Below, piece after piece: positions 1 through 8,069 of a stretch of 15,016 bases of DNA. A program made the position numbers and the translations under genes. The notes under the pieces were generated by a model. It was not told where the DNA came from. It ran no database searches and was given only the letters and a program-made list of their open reading frames with translations. The stretch is from Physocladia obscura (lineage: Eukaryota > Chytridiomycota > Chytridiomycetes > Chytridiales > Chytriomycetaceae), in NCBI GenBank assembly GCA_027596945.1, contig JADGJH010000718.1:1-15016 (forward strand), given 5' to 3'. Positions within the stretch are counted from its first letter, which is position 1. Each line of letters starts with the position of its first letter.

Positions 1-14
1 AAAAAAAAGAACAA

Positions 15-2270
15 TTAAGCCAAATGCTGATATGAAGATTTACCGGCAGAGCTGGAACTCAATGGAGTTTGCTCCGGCAACAATGCTGAAGACGAAACGT
101 AGCTTTTGGTAGAGGTAACAGAACTGGTCTGTTTCCCCCGCCTAAAGCACCCAAACAAAAACACTGCAATCAACGTCACAATAACTCCACCGGCTGCTGA
201 CAAAAGACCGACGAGAACAATACTCGGTGAATTGTTGCTGCTGCCAGATGAACTTGCAGTTGTCGGAACAGCATCAAATCCTGCCACTTTCGCGTTCTTA
301 CCACTGGCGCTAGTACTAGCCAAAACCGATCCAGGAGCTAGCTGCGTCTGTCCAGTACCACCTGGAATCAACAAGACACCGTCAGTATTTCCACCCGCGT
401 CCACATAAAACCCAACAATGTACCCCTTGTTGTTAATTCCGTTCAAAAACGTTCCGCCGGTGCCCAGCGGATGATCGACAGACTTTAACTTGAATGTTTT
501 TCCGTCACTATTTTTGTTTTCGGCGAGAAAACCGTGCGTGTTGCCAGCGCCATCCACGAACGTGCCCACAATCTGACGTTTGTTGTTGATTCCGAGCGCT
601 TGGATGTTTGATGAGAACTGCGCGCTTGCCAAAAGAACAAAGTTTGTTCCTTTCTTTGCAAAGAAAGACACGGTAGTGTTTGCTGTTGTCGCGCAGAAAC
701 CAACCACGTCATTGTTGTCGTTAATTCCTGTGGCCGTCACGCTCGCGCAGTTGAATGACGCGGGGGGAATAACATCAGCGAAAGTGTTTTTGAAATAGTC
801 GTAAGTGTAGCCATGGTTCACGCCCTCACCGTCCGTGTAGAAACCAGCGGCGATTGCTTTCTTGTTAATCCCGAGGATTTGATTGACCGTTCCAGAGCCA
901 GTATCTGGATTCACGACGGTTGTGAAAGTGCCGGAAACTCCATTGCGCACAAAGCCAAATGTGTTTCCGTCCGCGTCGATCCAGAAGCCACCCACTTGGA
1001 TTTCATTGCTCTCGTTGATGCACGTGTCTTGCGTTTGGTTCGAGTTGGGCACGTTGCCGTCTATGATTTCGTTCAAGTAATTTGGCGATTGGAGGACATA
1101 ACCCTTGTTAGGATGACCCGGATTTCCACTACCAAAGTATCCCGCGATAGTGAGGTCCTCGTTAATGCCAAGAAGCTGATTGAAGGTGGGGTCTGCACCG
1201 TTTTGAATGGTGACGAATGTAAATGTTGAACTTGCTGAAGAGACTGTGGAAACATATGCCGCTGAAACGGATGCGGAAGGGGATGCCGATGCTAAAACCG
1301 ACCCAGGAGCAAGCTGTGTCTGCCCAGTTCCACCTGGAGTTAACAACATACCATCAGTGTTTCCACCCACATCCACATAAAACCCAACAATATCGCCCTT
1401 GTCGTTAATGCCGTTCAAAAATGTGCCCCCGACTCCTTGCGGATGATCAACTGACTTCAACTTGAACGTCTTCTTGCTTTTGTATTCCGCAAGAAAACCG
1501 TGTGTATTACCAGTACCATCCACAAATGTGCCGACAATCTGACGCTTGTTGTTGATTCCGAGTGCTTGAATATTTGTCGAAAGTTGAGTGCTTGCTATTA
1601 GAACAAAATTCTTTCCTAGTTCCGCGAAGAACGACACAGTCGTGTTTGCCGTCGTTGAGCAGAACCCAATCACGTCACCGTTGTTGTTGATTCCGGTGGC
1701 CGTTACGCTGGCACAGTTGAAGGACGTGGGAGGAATCACATCGGCAAACGAGTTTTTGAAAAAGTCGTACGTGTAGCCGTGGTTCACGCCCGTGCCGTCC
1801 GTGTAGAAACCCGCCGCGACTGCAAACTTGTTGATGCCGAGAATCTGATTGACGGTTCCGGAGCCAGTATTTGGATTCGTGACAGTTGTGAATGTACCAG
1901 AAACACCATTGCGCACAAAGCCAAACGTGTTGCCATTTGCGTCGATCCAAAAGCCGCCGACCTGGATTTCGTCACTTTGGTTAATGCATGTATCTTGAGT
2001 TTGGTTCGAGTTGGGCACGTTGCCATCAATGATTTCGTTGAGATAGTTTGGTGCTTGGAGCACGTAACCCTTGTTTGGATGACCCGGATTTCCGCTGCCA
2101 AAATATCCGGCGATTGTCCTGTCGTTGTTGATGCCAAGCAACTGGTTGAAAGTCGGGTCTTTACCGTTCTGGATTGTTATGAACGTGAACGTTGCGCTTC
2201 CCGATGGAATTGACTGTGCAGTCGCAACAAGCGCGAAACTGACAAAGCGAACTAAGCTTGCAATAATCAT
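15..2270 (-). CDS. Secreted type I membrane protein with two tandem HAF-repeat modules
   Basis: This is a single-exon gene of 751 residues. The ATG at 2268-2270 is chosen because it is followed at once by a signal peptide (residues 1-18, cleavage likely after ATA before QS). An in-frame TTG upstream only adds Lys/Arg-rich residues. Residues 27-329 and about 349-653 are two copies of one module, about nine in ten residues identical by eye. Each copy has six units of roughly 48 residues with the pattern GIN..x.I.G.(F/Y).D..G..(H/F)GF, starting near residues 46, 95, 145, 193, 238 and 287. This matches the HAF-type probable extracellular repeats known mainly from bacteria. A Ser-rich linker, a membrane helix (about 684-709), basic RRGK and a 42-residue Ser-rich tail follow, so both modules should face outside the cell. 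The ligand or function is unknown. A six-bladed propeller per module is an inference from repeat number and length. Confidence 0.85.
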   Translation of the reverse strand: MIIASLVRFVSFALVATAQSIPSGSATFTFITIQNGKDPTFNQLLGINNDRTIAGYFGSGNPGHPNKGYVLQAPNYLNEIIDGNVPNSNQTQDTCINQSDEIQVGGFWIDANGNTFGFVRNGVSGTFTTVTNPNTGSGTVNQILGINKFAVAAGFYTDGTGVNHGYTYDFFKNSFADVIPPTSFNCASVTATGINNNGDVIGFCSTTANTTVSFFAELGKNFVLIASTQLSTNIQALGINNKRQIVGTFVDGTGNTHGFLAEYKSKKTFKLKSVDHPQGVGGTFLNGINDKGDIVGFYVDVGGNTDGMLLTPGGTGQTQLAPGSVLASASPSASVSAAYVSTVSSASSTFTFVTIQNGADPTFNQLLGINEDLTIAGYFGSGNPGHPNKGYVLQSPNYLNEIIDGNVPNSNQTQDTCINESNEIQVGGFWIDADGNTFGFVRNGVSGTFTTVVNPDTGSGTVNQILGINKKAIAAGFYTDGEGVNHGYTYDYFKNTFADVIPPASFNCASVTATGINDNNDVVGFCATTANTTVSFFAKKGTNFVLLASAQFSSNIQALGINNKRQIVGTFVDGAGNTHGFLAENKNSDGKTFKLKSVDHPLGTGGTFLNGINNKGYIVGFYVDAGGNTDGVLLIPGGTGQTQLAPGSVLASTSASGKNAKVAGFDAVPTTASSSGSSNNSPSIVLVGLLSAAGGVIVTLIAVFLFGCFRRGKQTSSVTSTKSYVSSSALLPEQTPLSSSSAGKSSYQHLA
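312..1226 (-). repeat. HAF module, copy 2 (C-terminal), of the tandem duplication
   Basis: This stretch encodes about residues 349-653. Compared with copy 1 it has scattered substitutions and one two-residue insertion (the loop KNSDGKTF in place of KSKKTF, between units five and six). The reading frame is kept throughout, which suggests selection on both copies after duplication. Confidence 0.88.
1284..2192 (-). repeat. HAF module, copy 1 (N-terminal), of the tandem duplication
   Basis: This stretch encodes residues 27-329 of the propeller-like protein. It repeats at a period of 966 bp (322 codons) in the second copy. For example, the codons for NGKDPTF here line up with those for NGADPTF 966 bp away. 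The linker after this copy is Ser/Ala-rich. Confidence 0.9.
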
Positions 2271-2366
2271 TGTTTTTTTCTTTCTCTTCTTTTTCTCAAG
2301 CAAAATGCTAGAAAATCGCTGCTTTTATTTGGCATGTTCGAACCTTGTGAATCGCTGAACATCTGG

Positions 2367-2382
2367 AAAAAAAATTTTTTTT
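2367..2382. promoter_or_regulatory. A8T8 tract upstream of the HAF gene
   Basis: Eight A followed by eight T, a perfect 16-bp palindrome about 100 bp upstream of the HAF gene start codon. Poly(dA:dT) tracts are common nucleosome-excluding elements in fungal promoters. That role here is inferred from position only. Confidence 0.4.
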
Positions 2383-2413
2383 GGTCCGCATGGTCAATCG
2401 CTTTTGAACGCAG

Positions 2414-2427
2414 GTATACGCGTATAC
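2414..2427. promoter_or_regulatory. Perfect 14-bp palindrome GTATACGCGTATAC
   Basis: A perfect inverted repeat, GTATACG/CGTATAC, about 145 bp upstream of the HAF gene ATG in otherwise AT-rich sequence. Its symmetry and promoter-proximal position fit a dimeric transcription factor site, but no known factor is assigned. Confidence 0.3.
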
Positions 2428-3576
2428 GTAAGCGCAAAATAAAAAAAACTACTAAAACAACGTTTTAAGGAGGCTTTGCGGTTATGCCATATTCTTCTCA
2501 AACACAAAAAAAAAAAAATTATGTTTTCATTTTTTGGTTTGAACTTGGAAATAATCGATTCGCTGAACCTTTGCCAAACATTCCGCAAGAACATTGGCGA
2601 AGAAAATAATACACCACCGATCTCAAAAATAGCCGCATCTGATTAGGCGAAATCTTCATGTAAGATAGTATGCCTTTCTTGCCACATTTATTTTTCATTT
2701 CAATTTATTAATTAACTCCAATCTAAAAATCGTGCAAAACTGCCGTTTCTCAACTTTCCGTACGGTATAATTCTTATTTGATTGCTGTAAACATCCTCGA
2801 AATGACCACCGCCTTTCTCTTTTGAAAAGCGTATCTCGCCGGTTTTATTCATCAATTTTGAGAGAGACTTTCGGTAATTATGTATTTACGGCTGTCATTA
2901 ATTTTGCAGTGCATTTTTTTTTTACAATTAGTTGTTTTTCGCGTGCAATGGTAAGAATCACCTGCTAATGTGGACTAATACGTTAATCCAACTTTATTTT
3001 CGCCGGCAATTTTTGAATAAGATTCCAATCAGCTAAGAAAATATTAGTGTTCATTTCAACATTTGAGAAAAATCAAATGGCTTTTTCGTTGCGAAAGTAA
3101 CAAATTAAAAAAAAACCCTTGCAATTTAAAGCAAAATTGCGTTTTGGAGACATTTTCAATTCAATTTTCAATATCGAATGTTCAACTGACTCTTACGGAA
3201 ACTTTGACACAATACTTTTGAATTTCTTTTTTCGAACTTTCGATAAATAATTCGCGTTGTTTGGTCGTACATGTTAACTTCGAGAGAAGAAAACAAATCC
3301 AAAAAAAAATGCCGCAAACTTCAATTTATTTATTTTTTCGTGAGTGCTGTAGAAAATGGTCGCTCTAAAAAATAAAATAAAAAAATAAAAAATACAGGTT
3401 CAACCTTTCTGTTTGTCAAGGATTCGTCCGCTCCTCAAATTTTCCCAAGAAAATCTCCTTTATTCATCATCAACAATTTATCTACCACTACTCCACACAA
3501 TTTCCTTTTTGTTATCACTCTTTTTGAGATTTTTGGGTGGAGTCGTCTTTGGGCTTTTATGTTGATTAGGGAAAAC

Positions 3577-3585
3577 TATAAAAGG
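3577..3585 (+). promoter_or_regulatory. TATA box candidate (TATAAAAGG)
   Basis: A strong TATA consensus on the plus strand, about 128 bp upstream of an ATG (3705) that lies in the frame of the GC-rich relic. It may be the leftover promoter of that dead gene. No other plus-strand gene starts nearby. Confidence 0.4.
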
Positions 3586-3713
3586 GACTTTATTTTAAGC
3601 AAAGAAAACTTAGTTCAAATATTATAAAATTGCAACATTCTCGAAATAGCGGACGCTGAAAGTCTTGAGCTGTAGTCGTTTTCTATTGGAAGCTTTCTTT
3701 CGCAATGCCGTAA

Positions 3714-3946
3714 AACCCAATAACAAGCGCGTACGTGGTGAAGGACTTCAGCGACGCGTCGGATCAGTACTACGAACTTACAGGCAGCATAGACTGCGAG
3801 GCGGTGGGCATCGACTGCTCGTAGGACGGCTGCCAGTACGACAGCGTGCCGTGCGACTCGGCGTCTACAGCAGCGCGATTCCCGGTACCGACCTGATTTC
3901 GTATGTGATAATGGCGGGCGACGACACGGACTGCATCCGCATGTGA
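3714..3946 (+). pseudogene. GC-rich coding relic, family not recognised
   Basis: This stretch is about 60% GC by hand count (3731-3900), against clearly AT-rich flanks. One plus frame, open from 3714, reads protein-like sequence (SAYVVKDFSDASDQYYELTG, then SIDCEAVGIDCS), has a TAG at 3822-3824, and goes on with DGCQYDSVPCDSAS. After about 3860 the sense moves to another frame ending YSSAIPGTDLISYVI, GDDTDCIRM and a TGA at 3944-3946. An ATG (3705) sits in the first frame but is followed by TAA at 3711. The Cys-rich, Asp-rich text suggests an extracellular protein. One or more stops plus a frameshift indicate a dead gene or gene fragment. No family is claimed. Confidence 0.45.
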
Positions 3947-4061
3947 GGGAAACAAATGCGAACCCATCTTGCTTTTAGACCAGCAAACCAGACAAACAGC
4001 GGCATTAATTTGAAAGGAATGAATTTTTGAAGGCAGAAAATTTTTTTGATTTCTAAAATAC

Positions 4062-5366
4062 TCATTTGATTGGATGAAGTGCTCGCGCAAAACCAAGTTG
4101 TTGGTTTCCCTTGTCAAAAATAGTGTACGCCGCCCTAATAAAGATGTCTCCGAAAATGGAAAGTAAATTCCAAGGATGCAGATATTGTTACCATTTTCTG
4201 CGCCATATACAAAGGTGTAGATTTCTGAAGAGATCGGGAATGAAGCATCGCCGACTTGAAAGACGACAGGAGGCAAGGAGTTCACGCACAGAAGGGTGTA
4301 ACGTCTCACGTTGTTGTCGTAAGTCGCGCCGAGAGCAATAGCAATGGCAGTAGCGGGAGTGGAAAGAATATACAGCAGAGTAGTTCCGGTGTCAGCAATA
4401 CCGGTTGTGGTTGCACCCCCGGACGGGTCGTTCAGAAGCGTGTAAACTGCGCCGCTGCCACCGATTGCGCCGCCAGTGGCTTTCACGGACCACGTCTAGC
4501 CAGAGAAGTCGAAGATCCAGTAGCCTGGAGATGGGTTCCCGAGATAGTCGGTAACGTAGTTTATGAGGGGAATCCAGGTGATATTGCCTGTGAACTTTGA
4601 GGAATCGTATCCATCAAAAGTCACTTCGCCGTTGTCGCCGTCGTTAGCATTAGACAAATAGAAAGCGAACACCGGGTTGTTTAAGTTCAACGCATCAACC
4701 CAGTTTCCGCCAATTCCTTTCAGAGGCGAGATGAAGGATGAAATCACGCCGATCGACGAAAATCCAAGCCCAAGAAGTCCGTCGCTGCCACCAATGTCAA
4801 TTTCAATTTCTGACAAGCCTATCAGAAAATTCGCCGTGAGACCGGCAAGCGTGACCCCCGCCTTAAACACGGCTCCCGCAACAGCCCCTAATTGGTGCGC
4901 ACAGTGAATTTACAAGCATAATGCCAGGAAAAAACAAATAAAACAAACCAGATCCATATTCAACAAGATAATACAGGCCCGTGAAGTTAAAGTCAGAATA
5001 AACTGCAAAAGATCCCGAACATGATTTGTCCCCGTAGCAGTTTGAGCCCCTGATCCAAGTGTCTGAGGAACCAGTGTCGAGGTCGATACGAAATAAGTTA
5101 CCGTCACTACAAAATAGGACGATAAGTATTTGTGAATATCATTCCAACAAATTATACCTGAGAGTAACATTTGTTGCATAGAGCTCGTCCTGTATATCCA
5201 GCAAGGGAGCGGAGTTAGTAACCGCATTAAACTTTCCAATCTTCTCTCTGATTTTGTCGATTCTGCACCCAGCAAGTCCAGAATTGCCCTTCTGAATTGG
5301 AACAGTCACAGCGCCAAAAACACTCGACACTATTGCGGCAACTGTAATCAAAACCTTCAACTGCAT
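4062..5366 (-). pseudogene. Pepsin-type (A1) aspartic protease, disrupted copy
   Basis: The exons are 5158-5366, 4949-5106 and 4062-4887, with introns of 51 nt (5107-5157, GTATAA..TAG) and 61 nt (4888-4948) in phases 2 and 1. A second in-frame ATG at 5393 would lengthen the signal peptide by nine residues. Exon 1 encodes the signal peptide and the start of the propeptide-like region. The first catalytic motif, DTGSS, is at 5064-5078; the flap motif EYGSG spans intron 2; the second motif, DTGTT, is at 4379-4393. Two lesions interrupt it. A TAG at 4496-4498 lies where the sister copy has Trp (one G-to-A change from TGG). Near 4150-4171 about 16 bp are missing relative to the sister, shifting the frame. 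Beyond the shift, the original frame reads GDIFIRAAYTIFDKG and FARALHP, ending at a TGA (4062-4064). It has no Ser/Thr stalk or GPI signal. Both catalytic Asp are present, so inactivation may be recent. Confidence 0.8.
4496..4498 (-). other. Premature TAG in the minus-strand protease
   Basis: The frame is open on both sides: upstream it reads YWIFDFSG and downstream TWSVKATGG. The plus-strand copy reads YWAFSLFPWSWYV here, so the stop aligns with a Trp codon. A single base change from TGG explains it. Confidence 0.8.
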
Positions 5367-5393
5367 TTTCAGAAAAAAGTTTTTGGTTTTCAT

Positions 5394-5821
5394 TGGCTTG
5401 ACGATTGATTTGTCGGCTGAAATAATCGCGGCAACTGACAATTTTCAAAAAAAAACTAAATACGCCACGCAGCAAATCTTGGGATTAAACGTGTCCCTGA
5501 GCACCGGTATGCTTTTTGTGTAATATTAACATATATCCGAAGCAGCATCACAAAATTGCTGCTTGTTCTCAGAGCTCGACATTTGGGCTTATTCGTTCTC
5601 ACAATTGACTTTATCTGAAAAATTTTGACCATTACTGAACATCAAACTAAGTAAAAGCCAGATTGGCGACAAAAATCGTTCAAAGTGCTTGCTAAATATA
5701 TCTGATTGTATATAAAGTTATTTAAGTTGTTAAACGGTGGTAACTTGCGCCTTTAGCCAAAAGCGTTTAAAAATCAATCAGACCACGATCCACAAAAAAA
5801 ATTGTTTTTGCCCTAAAAAAA
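5394..5821. promoter_or_regulatory. Shared divergent promoter region of the two proteases
   Basis: This gap of about 430 bp separates the start codons of two head-to-head protease copies, so it should contain both promoters. The plus side has a clear TATA box (5709-5716). The minus side shows only a weak ATATAT near 5531. No open frame in the gap looks like a gene. Confidence 0.6.
5709..5716 (+). promoter_or_regulatory. TATA box (TATATAAA) of the plus-strand protease
   Basis: TATATAAA lies 106 bp upstream of the ATG at 5822, a usual distance for a fungal TATA box allowing a short 5' leader. Confidence 0.55.
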
Positions 5822-7615
5822 ATGGTGTTGATTTTGATTGTTCTGGGCGGTATCATTGTTGGCGTTGCGTTAGCCGGCGCCCCAGTCACCGTCCCTATTT
5901 CAAAATCTGCGAAGGCACTTTCTATTCCAGCTGGAATTCGCGCCAAAGTCAATGCGGTCCAGCTTTTTGCTTCCATTAACAACCGTATCAAAGGCGGAAA
6001 CCCGGCGCGCAGTCTGCTATCCACTCCCAGCCAAACTACCTCTGGTGCTTTGACAAACGAGGATAACTTTCTCTATCTGGTGAATGTTACCTTGAGGCGA
6101 GATTTTTTTACTGCTGTTCACCGTAAACTTATATATCTAATTATCTGATGGTAGTGATGGCAAGACTTGGCCTATAGATTTGGACACTGGATCTTCGGAT
6201 GTTTGGTTCAGAACGGCTGATTGTTACTCTCTGGATAGTTCTTGCGATGTCAATAACAGCAACGCCACTGACGCTAGCGTTTACCGGGAAACACCATTTT
6301 ATTTCGTCGATACTTATGGCTCTGGTTAGTTCAAACGGAAAAATTATTTCTTCTTTTAATATCAAATAATACATTCCAGGTGCCGCTGCTGGAATTGTTG
6401 GTTATTCAAATGTTACGTTGGGAGATGCTGAAATTTTGGTTGGACTTTCAATTTTGTTGGTTGAGCAACAGCAGGGCCTCCTTGGTTTAGCATTCTCGTC
6501 TCTCGGAGTTATTTCTTCCTCTGTCACACCATATATCCATGTTTCTGGAAACTGGTTTGACGCCCTGAACTTAGATAATCCAGTCTTTGGCTTTAATTTG
6601 TCTGATTACGCCGACGGTGATTAGGGGGAAATCACCCTTTGAGGGTACGATTCTAACAAATACACTGGCGACATTACGTGGCAGCCACACGTTAATGTCA
6701 CGGAAGACTATCTTGGCAACCCATCTCCAGGATACTGGGCATTTTCACTTTTTCCATGGAGTTGGTATGTTCCTGAAGCAGGTTCTGGCGGTGTGATCGG
6801 CAATTCTTACTCCATATGCCATTGCTGACACAGGCACCACATTGCTTATTGTTCCAGTCCCCATGGCACTCAGTATATACATTGCCCTGAACATCACCTT
6901 CAACAAAGAGGCCGAAGACTTCATTATTCCCTGCATAAACAATTTGCCGCCCATTGTTTTTAACTACGAAGGTATTGACTTCCCGATTCCATCAGAAATC
7001 TACACGTTGCCCATCGGCACCGACAGTCTCGGCAACAATATTTGCATTTCTGGAATTGTTGGTGGTGGTTACAACAATGCTATCTTTGGTGACGTTTTCT
7101 TGTGCGCGTACTACTCGTTTTACGACAAGAAGAACGGTCGGCTTGGATTCGCCAAAGCGGTTCACCCGACAGCGACAGCTTCTAGCTCTACTGCAACGTC
7201 CGCTACGGCCACCAGTGCGACTTCTAGCAGCGCTACTGGCACTGCATCTGGTACTGCATCGGGAACCTCTGCGATTGGCACTGCCTCCACTTTACGTGGT
7301 ACTACATCTAGAACAGTTTCTACCAGCGCCACTTCTTCATCTGGTTCTGCATCTGTCACTGTTTCTGACACCGCAACATCAACAGTTTCATTGGGCACGT
7401 CTTCTGGCACTTCTTCTGCCACTGGTACTATTGGAGCTACAGCATCATCTACAAGTAGTGTTTCTGGTCGGATGTCGGTATCTGCGAGTTATGTTGCTCC
7501 AAAAGTCATGGTGACCACAACCACCACCTCTACTCCTGTGAATCTGTATAACAGTGGCAGCGCTAGAACCTTTGTTGCAGCTGGAGTTGTTGCGTTTTCG
7601 GTTCTGTTGCTTTAA
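5822..7615 (+). pseudogene. GPI-anchored (yapsin-like) aspartic protease, disrupted copy
   Basis: The exons are 5822-6096, 6155-6324 and 6380-7615, with introns of 58 and 55 nt at the same positions and phases as the minus-strand sister. The ATG starts a clear signal peptide (MVLILIVLGGIIVGVALAGA). The catalytic motifs are DTGSS (6183-6197) and DTGTT (6827-6841), with a TYGSG flap at the exon 2/3 junction. After the protease domain comes a Ser/Thr/Ala-rich stalk of about 130 residues and a hydrophobic C-terminus (TFVAAGVVAFSVLLL) after NSGSA, a typical GPI signal. Such enzymes work at the plasma membrane or wall. The lesions are in-frame TAG (6622-6624) and TGA (6640-6642), a frameshift between 6797 and 6826 just before the second catalytic Asp, and a GC instead of GT donor for intron 1 (6097). 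Sequence errors could mimic some of these. If real, the gene is dead. Confidence 0.8.
7163..7545 (+). repeat. Ser/Thr/Ala-rich low-complexity stalk segment
   Basis: The open frame here is dominated by Ser, Thr, Ala and Gly in short recurring units such as TSAT, SSSATGTASG and TSSGTS. This is the usual O-glycosylated spacer between a fungal cell-surface enzyme domain and its GPI anchor. It has stayed open although the upstream domain is broken. Confidence 0.75.
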
Positions 7616-8069
7616 GATACAAAGTGATAGCTGTTTCGGTTTTCGTGAACATAAAAATTGTTAATTTTTGTAACAAGGAATGGTTTGATCTCAAATTTCT
7701 CTGATCGATTGATAACTTTTCATTTCATTTGAAGTTTTCAAATCCGTGGAGCGGACAATATTGTGAGATTTCCTTGTGCAGTAGGTCAACGATGACTTCT
7801 CACAAGGCTTGTTTGCAAAAACTATTTCTTGTATTTAGAAAAAAGGGAGGGAGAAGGCAGGAAGATTAGGTGAGTTAGCATTACAGTCATGAGTGTAGTA
7901 GTGTGTTTTGCAGGCCCCAGTTTTGAAGTTGATGTTTTGTCCCTCATATCATCTTCAAATTGAAATGAGCTGGCGCAATATCTACTACTGTTTTCGAAAA
8001 TGTGATCAGTATTTTGCCCGTTGATACAAGGAGAATACTGAATGATTGTTTGTGACAAATTTCATTGAA
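7616..8069. other. Intergenic region between protease and ceramidase
   Basis: About 450 bp holding the 3' end of the protease and the promoter of the ceramidase. I see no convincing gene, TATA box or structured RNA. One minus-strand frame of 78 codons is open but shows no signal peptide, domain or compositional support. Confidence 0.6.

Larger units (their letters stand above)
2271..3713. other. AT-rich intergenic region without a supported gene
   Basis: About 1.4 kb of AT-rich DNA with many A and T runs. Reading frames here are short and of low complexity. The recognisable sites are an A8T8 tract, a 14-bp palindrome and a TATA box, listed separately. It would hold the promoter of the minus-strand HAF gene at its left end. 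Confidence 0.7.

Noticed and set aside
3770..4060. Minus-strand extension of the protease frame past 4062
   Set aside because: It lies beyond the frameshift and the true family C-terminus; the text is shadow reading, partly opposite the GC-rich relic.
6418..6796. Separate small genes at the protease stops
   Set aside because: They align with the continuous protease domain of the sister copy and are fragments of it.
7822..8058. 78-codon minus-strand frame between protease and ceramidase
   Set aside because: No domain or signal, composition as intergenic DNA, and it overlaps the expected ceramidase promoter.
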